A stretch of 28,785 bases of DNA from an uncultured Clostridia bacterium (GCA_934133165.1 CAKPAW010000011.1:1-28785), one strand, 5' to 3'; positions 13,581-22,850 are shown, numbered from the stretch's first letter. A program made the numbers and translations. Notes: generated from the letters alone by a model not told the origin.

Positions 13581-15513
13581 GGAAAAAGTAAGAAAAATTC
13601 AAACAAGCCTAAAAAGCAAGTTAATACAGAGACTATAAGTGATATTCTTTTAGAGGATAAAAACAATATTAGTGATGCAGCTACTGATGCTATGAAAAAT
13701 GTGGATAGTGTTGCTTATGCCGATAATCTAGTAGAACCTTCTAAATCTTCTAAGAGCATTAGAAAACTTGATATAAAAGAAAAAGAAGAAAAAGAAGAAA
13801 AAATAGAAAATGTAGATTTAAAAGATGATGATATAGAAGAATTAGATTCAGCAAATGAAATAGTAGATGATATTCCTAAAGAAAATGATAACAGCCCAAT
13901 TTCTAATGAAAATGCTTTAATTGAAAATAGTAATAATGATAAAGAATATAAAGTTGTAAATCAAAAGAAATCTTATAAAACAGCAATCATTCTCTCTATA
14001 GCTTTAATAGTTATAGTTCTTTTATTTTTATTATTTTCAACTATTTTTGCTTTAATAACATCAAATAAACCAACTATTATTAATGGAGTTAGCATCAAAG
14101 ATATTGATCTTTCTAACTTAACTAAGGAACAAGCTTTAGAAAAAATTTCAAATGAATTTAGTAAAAAATCTGCTCAAGCTATTACTTTAAAGCATAATGA
14201 TTTTGAGCAAACTATTTTACCTGAACAATTTGAAGTTTCATTTTCTTTAAATGATGCTATTAATATGGCATATTGTAAAGGTCGTTCACGGAAATATCTT
14301 TGAAAATAATTACGAAATTTTAGTATCTTTGCTTTCAGGTGTTAAAATCAATCCAGGTTTTTCTTATAGCGAGGAAACTTTAAATTCTTTAATTAATGAA
14401 ATGGAAACTAATTTCGAAGATAGGCTAATAGAGCCAAGTTTTTACATAGAAGAAAATAATTTGATTTTCTCTAAAGGAAAGAATGGAGTAGTTATAAATA
14501 GAGAAAAATTACAATCTGAAATTATGTATTTGCTTAATAATTTAGATTGTAACAACACTATTATAAACATTCCTGTTGAAGAGAAAGTTGCAAGTACATT
14601 GGATATAAATAAAATTCATGAAGAAATAAGTAAAGAACCTCAAGATGCTTATTACACTACAAATCCTTATGTTGTTCATCCACATGTTGATGGTATAGAT
14701 TTTGCTATAACTATGGAAGAAGCTACAGATATTTTCAATAATTGTGAAGATTCATGTAGTATTCCTTTAAAAGTGATTTCTCCAAATGTGACAACTAATG
14801 ATATTGGACCAGAAGCATTCCCAGATTTATTAGGTTCATATTCTACTACATATAGTACTAGAAATGCTAACAGAAGTACAAACATAAGATTAGCATCTCA
14901 AAAAGTAAATGGCACTGTAATTATGCCTGGTGAAGTTTTTTCTTATAATACAACAGTTGGTAAAAGAACTGCTGCCGCAGGATTCAAAAGTGCTGCTGTG
15001 TATGCGGGTGGAAAAGTTACTACGGGAATTGGAGGTGGAATTTGTCAGGTATCTTCTACTTTATATAATGCTGTTTTACTTTCTAATTTAGAAATTGTAG
15101 AAAGATCTAATCATGGATTTAATCCTGGATATGTTCCAGCTGGTAGAGATGCTACTGTTTCTTGGGGTGGTCCTGATTTTAAATTTAAAAATAATAGAAC
15201 TTATCCTGTAAAAATTATATGTTCTGGAACAGGTGGAACAATTAACTTTAAGATTTTTGGATTACTTGAAGAAAATGAGTATGAGGTAGAAATTCAATCA
15301 TATATAACAAAATACATTTCTTATAGAACTATAACAAAAAACGATTCTAGCTTAGCAAAAGGTCAAACTAAAGTATTACAAAATGGTTCTAATGGTTGCA
15401 AATCTGTAGCTTATCGTATATTAAAACAGAATGGTGAAGTAGTTTCAAAGACGCTTCTTTCACAAGATACTTATAATCCTCACAACAAAATAGTTGCTGT
15501 AGGAACCAAATAA
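13578..15513 (+). CDS. VanW-family surface protein with G5 domain, +1 frame break at 14289
   Basis: Two frames, 13578-14303 and 14290-15513, make one 644-aa protein if one base is skipped at 14289. Order: charged, Lys/Glu/Asp-rich cytoplasmic segment (1-130), one membrane helix (about 135-161), a peptidoglycan-binding-like region starting 'INGVSIKDIDLSNLTKEQA' (168-186), a VanW domain (about 415-555, with 'GGGICQVSSTLYNA' and 'SNHGFNPGYVP'), and a C-terminal G5-type domain (about 570-644, 'SYRTITKNDSSLAKGQTKV'). Zero frame ends '...GR-S-CGG-AAA-TAT-CTT-TGA'; skipping the C of CGG gives 'GRSGNIFENNYE', which fits the 'GRxGN' motif of the family. Without a shift the product is a 241-aa stub lacking VanW and G5. 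It may be a real programmed or starvation-driven shift, a mutation or a sequence error. The role is probably envelope-associated. Confidence 0.85.
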
Positions 15514-15534
15514 ATTGCATTAATTCAAAATAAC

Positions 15535-15577
15535 AAAGCCATGTAAAAAGTTGATATTTCAACACTTACATGGCTTT
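15535..15577. terminator. Bidirectional terminator between the VanW gene and tRNA-Arg(ACG)
   Basis: AAAGCCATGTAA (15535-15546) pairs perfectly with TTACATGGCTTT (15566-15577); an inner GTTGA/TCAAC pair extends the stem. Both converging transcripts can use it. Confidence 0.85.
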
Positions 15578-15583
15578 ATTATT

Positions 15584-15660
<77 letters not shown>

Positions 15661-15678
15661 AATTAAAGTTCATTTAAA

Positions 15679-15707
15679 ATAATAGCACATTCTATAAAAA
15701 AAGTCAA
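15679..15707 (-). promoter_or_regulatory. Promoter of tRNA-Arg(ACG)
   Basis: Minus-strand -35 TTGACT (15702-15707), 17-bp spacer ending TGC, -10 TATTAT (15679-15684). Confidence 0.8.
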
Positions 15708-15842
15708 TTGTAGCAACTATATTTTTTACTACAAACCACCTTTCTTTACTATATTGATTTTATATTTTTGTACCCTATAACTATTTCTTTTATAATTTTC
15801 TATAACATTTAATTGCAATTTTAACAATTATATTACAAATCT

Positions 15843-16199
15843 TTATTCTATTGCTTGTTTTATGTGATTTATATTTACTTTTCCATTTTTCATATACACT
15901 TCTATTACATCTATTCTAATAAAATATTTTTCGTATTTTTTAATATATATGTAATATTTTATTGCACTCAATAGATGTTTTTGCTTATTCTCATTTACTG
16001 CTTCTGAAGCAAATCCATATTTTTTATTTGTTCTAGTTTTTACTTCTATAAAAACTATTTCATTTTTGTCTTTTGCAATAATATCTATTTCTCCTTGATG
16101 ACAATTAAAATTTCTATCTAATATTTCATACCCTTGTCTTTCTAAATATTTACTTGCTATTTCTTCTCCACTTCTTCCTGTTTCTTGTTTATAATACAT
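15843..16199 (-). CDS. yraN: YraN family (UPF0102) endonuclease-like protein
   Basis: 118-aa protein of the restriction-endonuclease-like fold. It has the family motifs 'GRSGEEIASKYLERQGYEIL' (8-27), 'GEIDIIAKD' (36-44), 'VFIEVKTR' (49-56, with the E-x-K catalytic pair) and 'FIRIDVIEV'. Its biological role is not settled, though it often lies beside dprA or ribosome/RNase HII genes, as here: dprA is 106 bp upstream on the same strand, with comM beyond. The SD is weak (GGTGAATGG), so translation may be low. Length is normal. Confidence 0.9.
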   Translation of the reverse strand: MYYKQETGRSGEEIASKYLERQGYEILDRNFNCHQGEIDIIAKDKNEIVFIEVKTRTNKKYGFASEAVNENKQKHLLSAIKYYIYIKKYEKYFIRIDVIEVYMKNGKVNINHIKQAIE

Positions 16200-16305
16200 C
16201 TACCATTCACCATTCCATATTTTTTCAAGTCTACTTATATTTTTTCTTATCTACTTGTTTAAATTTTACTGCACCTATATTTATGCCATTACAAAACTTT
16301 CTATT

Positions 16306-17181
16306 CTAATCCTTTATTTGTACAACATTTCCTGGTAACATTTCTATTAATCCTTCTAATTCCATTAGAGTTAATTTTTGATTAATTTGTACTATAGTAT
16401 GATTTAAACTCCTTGCTAACTCATTTGTCCCTATTTTTCCTTCTTCTAATTTTTCGTAAATTTCTTTATATTCATCTGGTATTTTTAACTTCACTTTTTT
16501 ATTTTTTTCTGTGTCTTTTTCCACATTTTCTCCTATTTGTGTTAATATCTCATTTGAATTTGTGACTAGTATTGCTCCTTTTTTTATTAAGTTATTAGTT
16601 CCTACTCCTGTTGTTATTCCTATTTGGTTTGGCAAACAAAAGACTTTTTTATTTTGCTCAAATGCGTATTTAGCTGTAACTCCACTTCCACTTCTATGTC
16701 TTGCCTCTACAATTAAAACTCCCTCTGAAAGCGCAGATATAATTCTATTTCTAAAAGGAACTTCTTTTAAGTTTATATCTGTATCTGGAGAATATTGACT
16801 AACTATACATCCACCATCTTCTATTATTTCATTAAATAATTCTTCATTTTCTTTTGGGTAAACATGATTAAATCCGCATCCTAAAACTGCTATTGTTTTT
16901 CCTTTTTCTTGTTTAGACTTTTGGTGTGCAATACCATCTATCCCTTTAGCTAATCCACTTATTATTGTTATTCCTTTTTTGGATATTTCTTTTGCAAATT
17001 TTGCAGCATAATATTCCCCATATGTTGTACTTATTCTTGAGCCTACTATTGCAATAGATTTATTATTTAATAGTTCTATATTTCCAACTACATATATTTT
17101 ATTAGGTCTGTCTTTTATTTGCAGTAACTTTTTAGGATAAAGTTCATCTGTTTCATCTATTTCATATATTTTATTTATCAT
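16306..17181 (-). CDS. dprA: DNA-processing protein DprA
   Basis: 291-aa Rossmann-fold protein that loads RecA onto incoming single-stranded DNA during transformation. Motifs are 'IAIVGSR' (43-49), 'SGLAKGIDGIAH' (75-86), 'VLGCG' (99-103), 'PFRNRIISALS' (142-152) and 'SGSGVTAKYA' (164-173). A C-terminal winged helix (about 235-291) is the usual DprA_WH domain. The N-terminal SAM-like domain of longer DprA proteins is reduced to about 40 residues. The SD AAGGTGG precedes the ATG. It lies 44 nt after the comM stop codon and 106 nt before yraN, so the three probably form one unit. No DNA-uptake (com) machinery is visible in the window. Confidence 0.95.
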   Translation of the reverse strand: MINKIYEIDETDELYPKKLLQIKDRPNKIYVVGNIELLNNKSIAIVGSRISTTYGEYYAAKFAKEISKKGITIISGLAKGIDGIAHQKSKQEKGKTIAVLGCGFNHVYPKENEELFNEIIEDGGCIVSQYSPDTDINLKEVPFRNRIISALSEGVLIVEARHRSGSGVTAKYAFEQNKKVFCLPNQIGITTGVGTNNLIKKGAILVTNSNEILTQIGENVEKDTEKNKKVKLKIPDEYKEIYEKLEEGKIGTNELARSLNHTIVQINQKLTLMELEGLIEMLPGNVVQIKD

Positions 17182-17224
17182 TTATACCACCTTTTTATAA
17201 TTAAATATTTTAGATTATATATTT

Positions 17225-18761
17225 TTAATTTTTCCAATATTTTTTATCTAAGTTTCTATATTGAATTGCTTCTGTAATATGACTTATTTCAATATTTTCC
17301 TTTTCATCTAAATCTGCTATTGTTCTGGCAACTTTTAAAATTCTATCATGTGCTCTTGCACTTAAACCTAATATATCAAAAGCTTTCTTTAAAATTTGTT
17401 TTTCTTTTTCTCCTAACTTACAATATTTTTCTATTAAAGTTGGCGTTAATTGAGAATTAGAATGTATTTCTAATTCTTTATATCTGTTCTGTTGGATTTT
17501 TCTCGCTTTATCTACTCTTTCTTTTATTTTTGCAGATGTTTCTATTTTTTCATTTCCCTGTAATTTTTCATATTTTACAGGTGTTACTTCTACATGTATG
17601 TCTATTCTATCTAAAAGCGGGCCACTTATTTTTCCCATATATTTTTGTATTGCTTGTGGTGTGCATGTACATTCTTTTTCTTTTGATCCATAAAACCCAC
17701 AAGGACATGGATTCATTGAAGCAACAAGCATAAAATTGCATGGGTAACTAAGTGTAGCATTTATTCTACTTATTGTAACTACTCTATCTTCTAAAGGTCC
17801 TCTAAGTACCTCTAATGTATTTTTATTAAATTCTGGTAACTCATCTAAAAATAATACTCCATTATGTGCTAAACTTATTTCACCTGGTTTTGGTATTTTT
17901 CCCCCGCCTACAAGCGATACTGGTGAAATTGTATGATGAGGTGCTCTATATGGTCTTACTGTTATGAGTGGTGTATTTTTTGAAAGTACACCAGCTACAC
18001 TATGTATTTTTGTTGTTTCCAATACTTCTTCAAAACTCAATTTAGGTAAAATTGATGGAATCCTTCTTGCCATCATTGTTTTTCCGAGAACCTGGCGTTC
18101 CTATTAAAAGACAATTGTGTCCACCTGCCGCAGCAATTTCTAATGCTCTTTTTATATTTTCTTGTCCTTTTACTTCTGAAAAATCTAACAATGTTTCAAA
18201 TTGCTTTTCAAATATTTTATTTATTTCTATTTTTTGCATATGGATTTCTTTTTTAGAATTTAAATAATCTATAACTTGATTTAAATTTTTTGCACCTAAT
18301 ATTTCTATTCCTTCTACAACTGCCGCTTCTTTTGCATTTTGCAAAGGAATTATAATTTTTGTTATGCCAAGCCTTTTTGCTTCTATACACATCGGAAGAA
18401 TTCCATTTACTGAGTTTAATTTTCCGTCTAACGATAATTCACCTATAAACATTACTTTTTCTATTTTTTCTTTATCAACTTCACCTAGACTTGCAAGTAT
18501 TCCTACAGCTATTGGCAAATCAAAAAATGAACCTTCTTTTTTAGTATCTGCAGGTGCTAAATTTACTAATATTTTTCTACTTTGGAGCTCATAACCTGAA
18601 TTTCTAATTGCAGTTCTTACTCTTTCCTTTGCTTCTTTTATACTTGTATCTGGAAGTCCTACTATTTCAAATCCAGGCATGCCTGAAGAAATGTCTACTT
18701 GCACAGAAACTAAATATCCATCTAGTCCTATTAATGACATACTTTTTACTATTGATAACAT
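17225..18761 (-). CDS. comM: ComM/YifB Mg-chelatase-like ATPase, +1 frame break in the Walker A motif
   Basis: AAA+ helicase-like ATPase of the ComM/YifB family, which promotes branch migration during transformation. Start: the ATG at 18761 with SD AGAAGG; a 20-codon extension to 18821 lacks an SD. The N-terminal ComM domain has 'GMPGFEIVGLPDTSIKEAKE' (27-46) and 'NLAPADTKKEGSFFDLPIA' (67-85). At residue 225 the frame reads 'GTPGS-CGG-AAA-AAC' and soon stops. Skipping the C at 18086 gives 'GTPGSGKTMMARR', a normal Walker A, and the rest follows in that frame: Walker B 'GVLFLDELPEF', 'MNPCPCGFYG' and the C-terminal Mg_chelatase_C domain. The restored length, 511 aa, is family-typical. Upstream of dprA by 44 nt. 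Confidence 0.9.
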
Positions 18762-18951
18762 ATTTCCTTCTTTCTTTTTGGATTTAATTTTAGAATTAAT
18801 TTCTATTCGAATAAAAATCATTTTAAATAAATTTTCTTATTTATATCATAATTTATTTTGTTTGTAAACATAAAGTCGATAATTTTTTTAAGAAATTATC
18901 GACTCTATTTTATATTTTTCGACTTTTTTATTTAATTATATCTATAAATTT

Positions 18952-21150
18952 TTATTTTTTTAATCTTAACGCATTTAGTATTACTGTTAAACTGCTTATT
19001 ACCATTGCTAAACTTGCCCACATTGGATTTATTGAAATTCCTATTGGTTTCAATATTCCTATTGCTATTGGTATCATTAAAATATTATAGAAAAATGCCC
19101 AAAATAAATTTTGTTTTATATTTCTTACCGTTCTTTTGCTTATTTCTATCAATTTTAATATTGAATTTAAGTCATTTTTTGTTAATATTACGTCTGCTGA
19201 ATCCATTGCTATATCTGTTCCACTTTTTATACTTACTCCTATATTTGCTTTTGTAATAGCTAAACTGTCATTTATTCCGTCTCCACACATCATTACCATT
19301 TTTTTCTCTTGTTGTAAATTTTCTATTATTTTGGCTTTTTGAACTGGTAATACATTTGATATTACTTTTGTAATTCCTAGATCGCTTGCTATTTTTTCTG
19401 CCGTTTGGTTATTATCTCCTGTGAGCATAATTGTTTGTATATTTTTATTATTCATTCTTTCTATTACTTCTTTTGCATTTTCTCTTACTATGTCATTTAC
19501 CCCAATTAAAGCAATAATTTTTTTATTTCTTATTACATAAATTATACTATTTCCATCTGATGTTAATCTATTTTCATCTTCTATATGTTCATTTTGAATA
19601 TTATATTTTTCTACAATCTTTCTGTTTCCTAGTATTATTTCATCATTTTCTATTGTTCCTATAATTCCATATCCTGCAACATTTTCAAATGTTTTTACTT
19701 CTATTTTTTCTTGTTTTTTAGTTTCCATATAACCTGTAAAAGCTTTTCCTATAGGGTGTGTTGATTTTTCCTCTATACTACCAACTATTTGTATTAATTT
19801 GTCGTTATTTAATTCACTATAATTATATATTTCAGAAATCTTTAATTTTCCATAAGTTAAAGTTCCTGTTTTATCAAATACTATAGTGTTTGTTTTTGAG
19901 GCGTTTTCTAATACTTCACTTTTCTTTACTAATATTCCATTATTTACGCATACTCCTTCGCTTACAACTATTGCAAGTGGTGTTGCTAAACCTAAACTGC
20001 ATGGGCATGCAACTACTAATACAGTAACAAATGTGCTTATTGCTACTGATATATCATATCCTAATATTAAATATATTATAAAAGTTATTATTGCTATTAA
20101 AATAACTACTGGTACAAAATAGCCTGAAATTTTATCTGCTATTTTTGCTATTGGAGCTTTGGTATTACTTGCTTCTATTACTAATCTTACTATTTCTGAT
20201 ATTGTTGATTCTTTTCCAATTTTTTCTGCTTTATATTTTATAAATCCATCATAATTTAGACTTCCTGCAATTACTTTTTCTCCTATTTCTCTATTTACGG
20301 GCTTACTTTCTCCTGTTATAAAAGATTCATCTAAATGCGCTTTTCCTTCTATTATTTCTCCATCTACTGCTATTTTTTCCCCTGGTTTTGCAATTAAAAT
20401 ATTACCTTTTTTAATTTCATCTAAAGTTACTTGTTTTTGCTCTCCATCTATTTCAATAGTTGCCATACTTGGTGTTATTTCTACTAATTTTTTTATAGCT
20501 TCTCTTGTTTTGTCTTTGCTAATTCCATCTATATATCTTCCTAATTTTATAAAATAAATTATAATTGCTGCAGATTCGAAATATAAATTCATTACAAAAT
20601 GATGATTTCCATTAAATATTTCATACATTCCAAATACACTATAACCCAAGCTACTTAACACACCAATTGTAACCAATGTATCCATATTTGGAATTAGATG
20701 TATTAAATTTTTAAATCCATTTTTTAAAATATCATATCCATATACTAAAAATGCAATTGTTAGTATGAACAATGTTATTGCATAATTTATTGGATTATTA
20801 TGAGGATCTAATAAATTAATTGTTGGTAAATTTATCATATGTCCCATTGAAATATACATTAATATAATTGCTAAAATGGTAAATACAATAAATCTTATTT
20901 TTTCTGTTTTATTTTTATTTTCTATTTTGAATTCCTTGAATATACCTGTACTTTTAAAACCTGCCTGTTTTACATATTTCTCAATTTTTTCTTGATTTAA
21001 TATATTTTCATCATAATAGATTGTAGCATTTGCCATTACTAAATTTACACTTGCTTCTATTATTCCATTTTGTTTATTTAAATATTTTTCCAGTCCATTT
21101 GAACAAGCACTACAAGTCATCCCTTCTATACCTAAAATAATATTTTTCAT
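18952..21150 (-). CDS. copA: Copper-exporting P-type ATPase CopA
   Basis: 732-aa P1B-type ATPase for Cu(I) efflux. One N-terminal heavy-metal-binding domain has 'GMTCSAC' (10-16). Eight predicted membrane segments follow the usual layout. 'TGES' (279-282) marks the actuator domain, 'ACPCSLGLATPLA' (381-393) holds the membrane Cys-Pro-Cys metal site, 'DKTGT' (426-430) has the phosphorylated Asp426, 'STHPIG' and 'GDGIND' lie in the nucleotide-binding and hinge regions. The conserved C-terminal 'MWASLAMVISSLTVILNALRL' helix is present (quoted here in shortened sense of its role as the Met/Ser copper ligand helix). SD GAAAGGA. It is the last gene of csoR-copZ-copA, 59 nt after copZ. Confidence 0.95.
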   Translation of the reverse strand: MKNIILGIEGMTCSACSNGLEKYLNKQNGIIEASVNLVMANATIYYDENILNQEKIEKYVKQAGFKSTGIFKEFKIENKNKTEKIRFIVFTILAIILMYISMGHMINLPTINLLDPHNNPINYAITLFILTIAFLVYGYDILKNGFKNLIHLIPNMDTLVTIGVLSSLGYSVFGMYEIFNGNHHFVMNLYFESAAIIIYFIKLGRYIDGISKDKTREAIKKLVEITPSMATIEIDGEQKQVTLDEIKKGNILIAKPGEKIAVDGEIIEGKAHLDESFITGESKPVNREIGEKVIAGSLNYDGFIKYKAEKIGKESTISEIVRLVIEASNTKAPIAKIADKISGYFVPVVILIAIITFIIYLILGYDISVAISTFVTVLVVACPCSLGLATPLAIVVSEGVCVNNGILVKKSEVLENASKTNTIVFDKTGTLTYGKLKISEIYNYSELNNDKLIQIVGSIEEKSTHPIGKAFTGYMETKKQEKIEVKTFENVAGYGIIGTIENDEIILGNRKIVEKYNIQNEHIEDENRLTSDGNSIIYVIRNKKIIALIGVNDIVRENAKEVIERMNNKNIQTIMLTGDNNQTAEKIASDLGITKVISNVLPVQKAKIIENLQQEKKMVMMCGDGINDSLAITKANIGVSIKSGTDIAMDSADVILTKNDLNSILKLIEISKRTVRNIKQNLFWAFFYNILMIPIAIGILKPIGISINPMWASLAMVISSLTVILNALRLKK

Positions 21151-21209
21151 TTTATTATTCCTTTCGCATTTTGTTTTTCAGTACACTTGCTTAAAAATAT
21201 TTTATCTTA

Positions 21210-21416
21210 TTATTCCTTTACTTCAAAACCTAATTCGTCAATTCTATCTTTTATTTCATTTATGTCTGCTTCATCTTCTATTTTTATTATTACTTTATTA
21301 TTTTCGTGATTTGCTGTTACTTCCTTAACATTTTTAATTTCTTTCAAAGAGTTTTCCACTCTTTTCTCACAACCTGTGCAAACCATTCCTTCTACATTTA
21401 AAATAATTTCTTTCAT
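21210..21416 (-). CDS. copZ: Copper chaperone CopZ
   Basis: 68-aa single heavy-metal-associated domain with the 'GMVCTGC' Cu(I)-binding loop (10-16) and the 'LGFEV' ending typical of the fold. It would deliver Cu(I) to CopA and probably exchange copper with CsoR. SD AGGGAGA before the ATG. It lies 18 nt after csoR and 59 nt before copA in the same operon. Its length is normal for CopZ. Confidence 0.93.
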   Translation of the reverse strand: MKEIILNVEGMVCTGCEKRVENSLKEIKNVKEVTANHENNKVIIKIEDEADINEIKDRIDELGFEVKE

Positions 21417-21434
21417 TTTTAAACTCTCCCTTCT

Positions 21435-21728
21435 TTATTTATTAAATTTTTTAAATAAACTTATTAATTCATCTATTATCTCCATATTTCCATTTTCTAA
21501 ATCTTTTGTTACACAAGAATATAGATGATTTTCCAAAATATAATTTGATAAACTCTTTACAGAATTTTCTACTGCTGATAGTTGAATTAATACATCATTA
21601 CAATAAGTATCGCTTTCAATCATCTTTTTTATACCTTTTAATTGTCCTTCTATTCTGTTTATTCTATTATTTATTAACTTTTTTTCATTTTCTCCTCTTA
21701 TTGTTTTTTTATTACAACATTCTTCCAC
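21435..21728 (-). CDS. csoR: Copper-sensing repressor CsoR
   Basis: 97-aa all-helical CsoR/RcnR-family repressor. The Cu(I) ligands are in place: Cys in 'DTYCNDVL' and the His-x3-Cys of 'ENHLYSCV'. 'INRIEGQLKGIKKMI' is the family's basic helix. It starts with GTG (21726-21728), with AGAAGG 7 nt upstream. The N-terminal 'MEECCNKK' adds an extra Cys pair. The operator lies in the spacer of the operon promoter, so Cu(I) binding would release its own operon. The family includes Ni/Co, formaldehyde and persulfide sensors, but the Cys-His-Cys set with copZ and copA next door supports copper. Confidence 0.94.
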   Translation of the reverse strand: MEECCNKKTIRGENEKKLINNRINRIEGQLKGIKKMIESDTYCNDVLIQLSAVENSVKSLSNYILENHLYSCVTKDLENGNMEIIDELISLFKKFNK

Positions 21729-21754
21729 TTTTTCACCTTCTTTTTGTTTTTCAC

Positions 21755-21794
21755 ATTATATACCCTGTATGGTATTTTGTAAATATAGGGGTAT
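21755..21794 (-). promoter_or_regulatory. Promoter and CsoR operator of the copper operon
   Basis: Minus-strand -35 TTTACA (21778-21783), 17-bp spacer, perfect -10 TATAAT (21755-21760). Within the spacer the pseudo-palindrome ATACC-CTGTAT-GGTAT (21760-21775, plus-strand reading) resembles known CsoR operators. A further half-site GGGGTATA (21787-21794) lies just upstream and pairs with TATACCC at 21759-21765. A repressor bound here would cover the core promoter. Confidence 0.75.
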
Positions 21795-21987
21795 ACATTC
21801 AATTTTTGCTTAGTTACTGTACTTTTTGAGTATAGTTTTTAATTCAATAATTAAAACTTACTTGATCATATAAAGCATTTTTATCAGAACCCAATATTAA
21901 TGAAAATGAAAAGATACTATTTATACATGCTAAATATATGGAAAATTAATACATATTTCTTTGTAATCGACATAATTTGTTGTATAT

Positions 21988-22031
21988 AAGAAAGGAAGTT
22001 GAACCTAAAAGTTCAGCTTCTTTCTTTTTCT
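21988..22031 (+). terminator. Orphan plus-strand terminator-like hairpin
   Basis: Arms 21988-22004 and 22011-22027 pair around the 6-nt loop CTAAAA, with G-T pairs in the lower stem, followed by CTTTTTC. No plus-strand gene precedes it, so it might end a small RNA or an antisense transcript. Confidence 0.5.
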
Positions 22032-22075
22032 TGAAGAGAATAAGAAAATTTTATAAAATTTTTCTCAACTCAAAA

Positions 22076-22118
22076 AAATTATGCTATTCTTCACTTTTAT
22101 TGAAAAATAGCATAATTT
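22076..22118 (-). terminator. Terminator of tRNA-Pro
   Basis: AAATTATGCTATT (22076-22088) pairs perfectly with AATAGCATAATTT (22106-22118); on the minus strand a run of seven T residues follows. Confidence 0.85.
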
Positions 22119-22173
22119 ATAACTTTCGAATTTCTATAAATTCTCTTAAATTCCCTTGAAAAATGGATAAATA

Positions 22174-22249
22174 TGGTCGAGGTGACAGGGATCGAACCTG
22201 CGACCTCATGGTCCCAAACCACGCGCGCTACCAACTGCGCTACACCTCG
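22174..22249 (-). tRNA. tRNA-Pro, anticodon TGG
   Basis: 76-nt cloverleaf on the minus strand with acceptor CGAGGTG/CACCTCG, anticodon loop TTTGGGA (anticodon TGG) between CGTGG and CCATG, T arm GCAGGTTCGATCCCTGT, and CCA encoded. Confidence 0.97.
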
Positions 22250-22278
22250 AAATATACATTTTTTCCAAATGCTTATTT

Positions 22279-22307
22279 ATAATACCACATTTTTTTTTGA
22301 AATGCAA
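22279..22307 (-). promoter_or_regulatory. Promoter of tRNA-Pro
   Basis: Minus-strand -35 TTGCAT (22302-22307), 17-bp spacer, -10 TATTAT (22279-22284). Confidence 0.65.
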
Positions 22308-22334
22308 TACTTTTTTTAATTTTTATTTGTTATG

Positions 22335-22363
22335 TTGACCTTTTTTGTGTTTTTTGTTATAAT
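22335..22363 (+). promoter_or_regulatory. Promoter of the unknown gene at 22410
   Basis: -35 TTGACC (22335-22340), 17-bp spacer, perfect -10 TATAAT (22358-22363), about 40 nt before the start codon. Confidence 0.8.
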
Positions 22364-22409
22364 TAGTTTATAATTACTTTATTGTTTTAATTTAAAAGGA
22401 GGTAAAAAC

Positions 22410-22844
22410 ATGACAACCAATGAATTTAATTCAGTATTAGAGCTTTTTTTCTCTCCTACTTCAGAATACAATAAGAGCCGGAAAATAGGTCCATTTATTA
22501 TTTCTCTTTCTGAAGAAAAAAATATTCTTATTGAGGGGCGCATTCCTTTTTCTCTTTTATTAGAGATTTTAAAAAAAGCACCTTCTCTTAAGTATAATTT
22601 GGATGATTTTTCTAGTCCTGAATTAGATAATGCCTTAAGGCATTTCAATCTTCTAATGCAATTTACTAATTTGGACCACAAATCGTACCAGGAGAAATAC
22701 GATATTTATCTTAAAGAAGAATTAGAAAATCTTATATCTACTGGCAATACTTATGATTTGATAATTAAAAAATTATCTATTTCTAGCAGTCCAGTAGAAC
22801 TCTTTAATCTTCTTAAGTGCCTTAAATCTTATTATTCTGAATAG
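22410..22844 (+). CDS. Unrecognised 144-aa protein
   Basis: I do not recognise a family. It is certainly a gene: a consensus promoter, the SD AAAGGAGG 8 nt before the ATG, and a strong terminator frame it as a single-gene unit. The protein is soluble, without signal peptide or membrane helix, and mostly helical after residue 45. It is rich in Leu, Glu, Asn and Ser, with the sequence 'ILIEGRIPFSLLLEILKKA' (38-56) and acidic helices between 70 and 125. Codon 24 is CGG (22479-22481), followed by AAA, one of only five in-frame CGG codons I find in the window; a +1 shift there would end translation two codons later (GGA-AAA-TAG). Confidence 0.85.
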   Translation: MTTNEFNSVLELFFSPTSEYNKSRKIGPFIISLSEEKNILIEGRIPFSLLLEILKKAPSLKYNLDDFSSPELDNALRHFNLLMQFTNLDHKSYQEKYDIYLKEELENLISTGNTYDLIIKKLSISSSPVELFNLLKCLKSYYSE

Positions 22845-22850
22845 TAACAT

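Larger units (their letters stand above)
21729..22173. other. 445-bp gene-free region between csoR and tRNA-Pro
   Basis: Contains the copper promoter/operator (21755-21794), a plus-strand terminator-like hairpin (21988-22027) and the tRNA-Pro terminator (22076-22118). The stretch 21800-21985 shows nothing I can name; the reading frame at 21977-22159 runs through both hairpins, has no SD and is not supported. Confidence 0.6.

Noticed and set aside
18762..18821. 20-codon N-terminal extension of ComM
   Set aside because: The ATG at 18761 has an SD (AGAAGG), and 'MLSIVKSMSLIGLDG' is the usual family start.
21977..22159. 60-residue plus-strand frame near tRNA-Pro
   Set aside because: It has no ribosome site, runs through two hairpins, and its Lys/Phe/Ser-rich content looks like translated terminator sequence.
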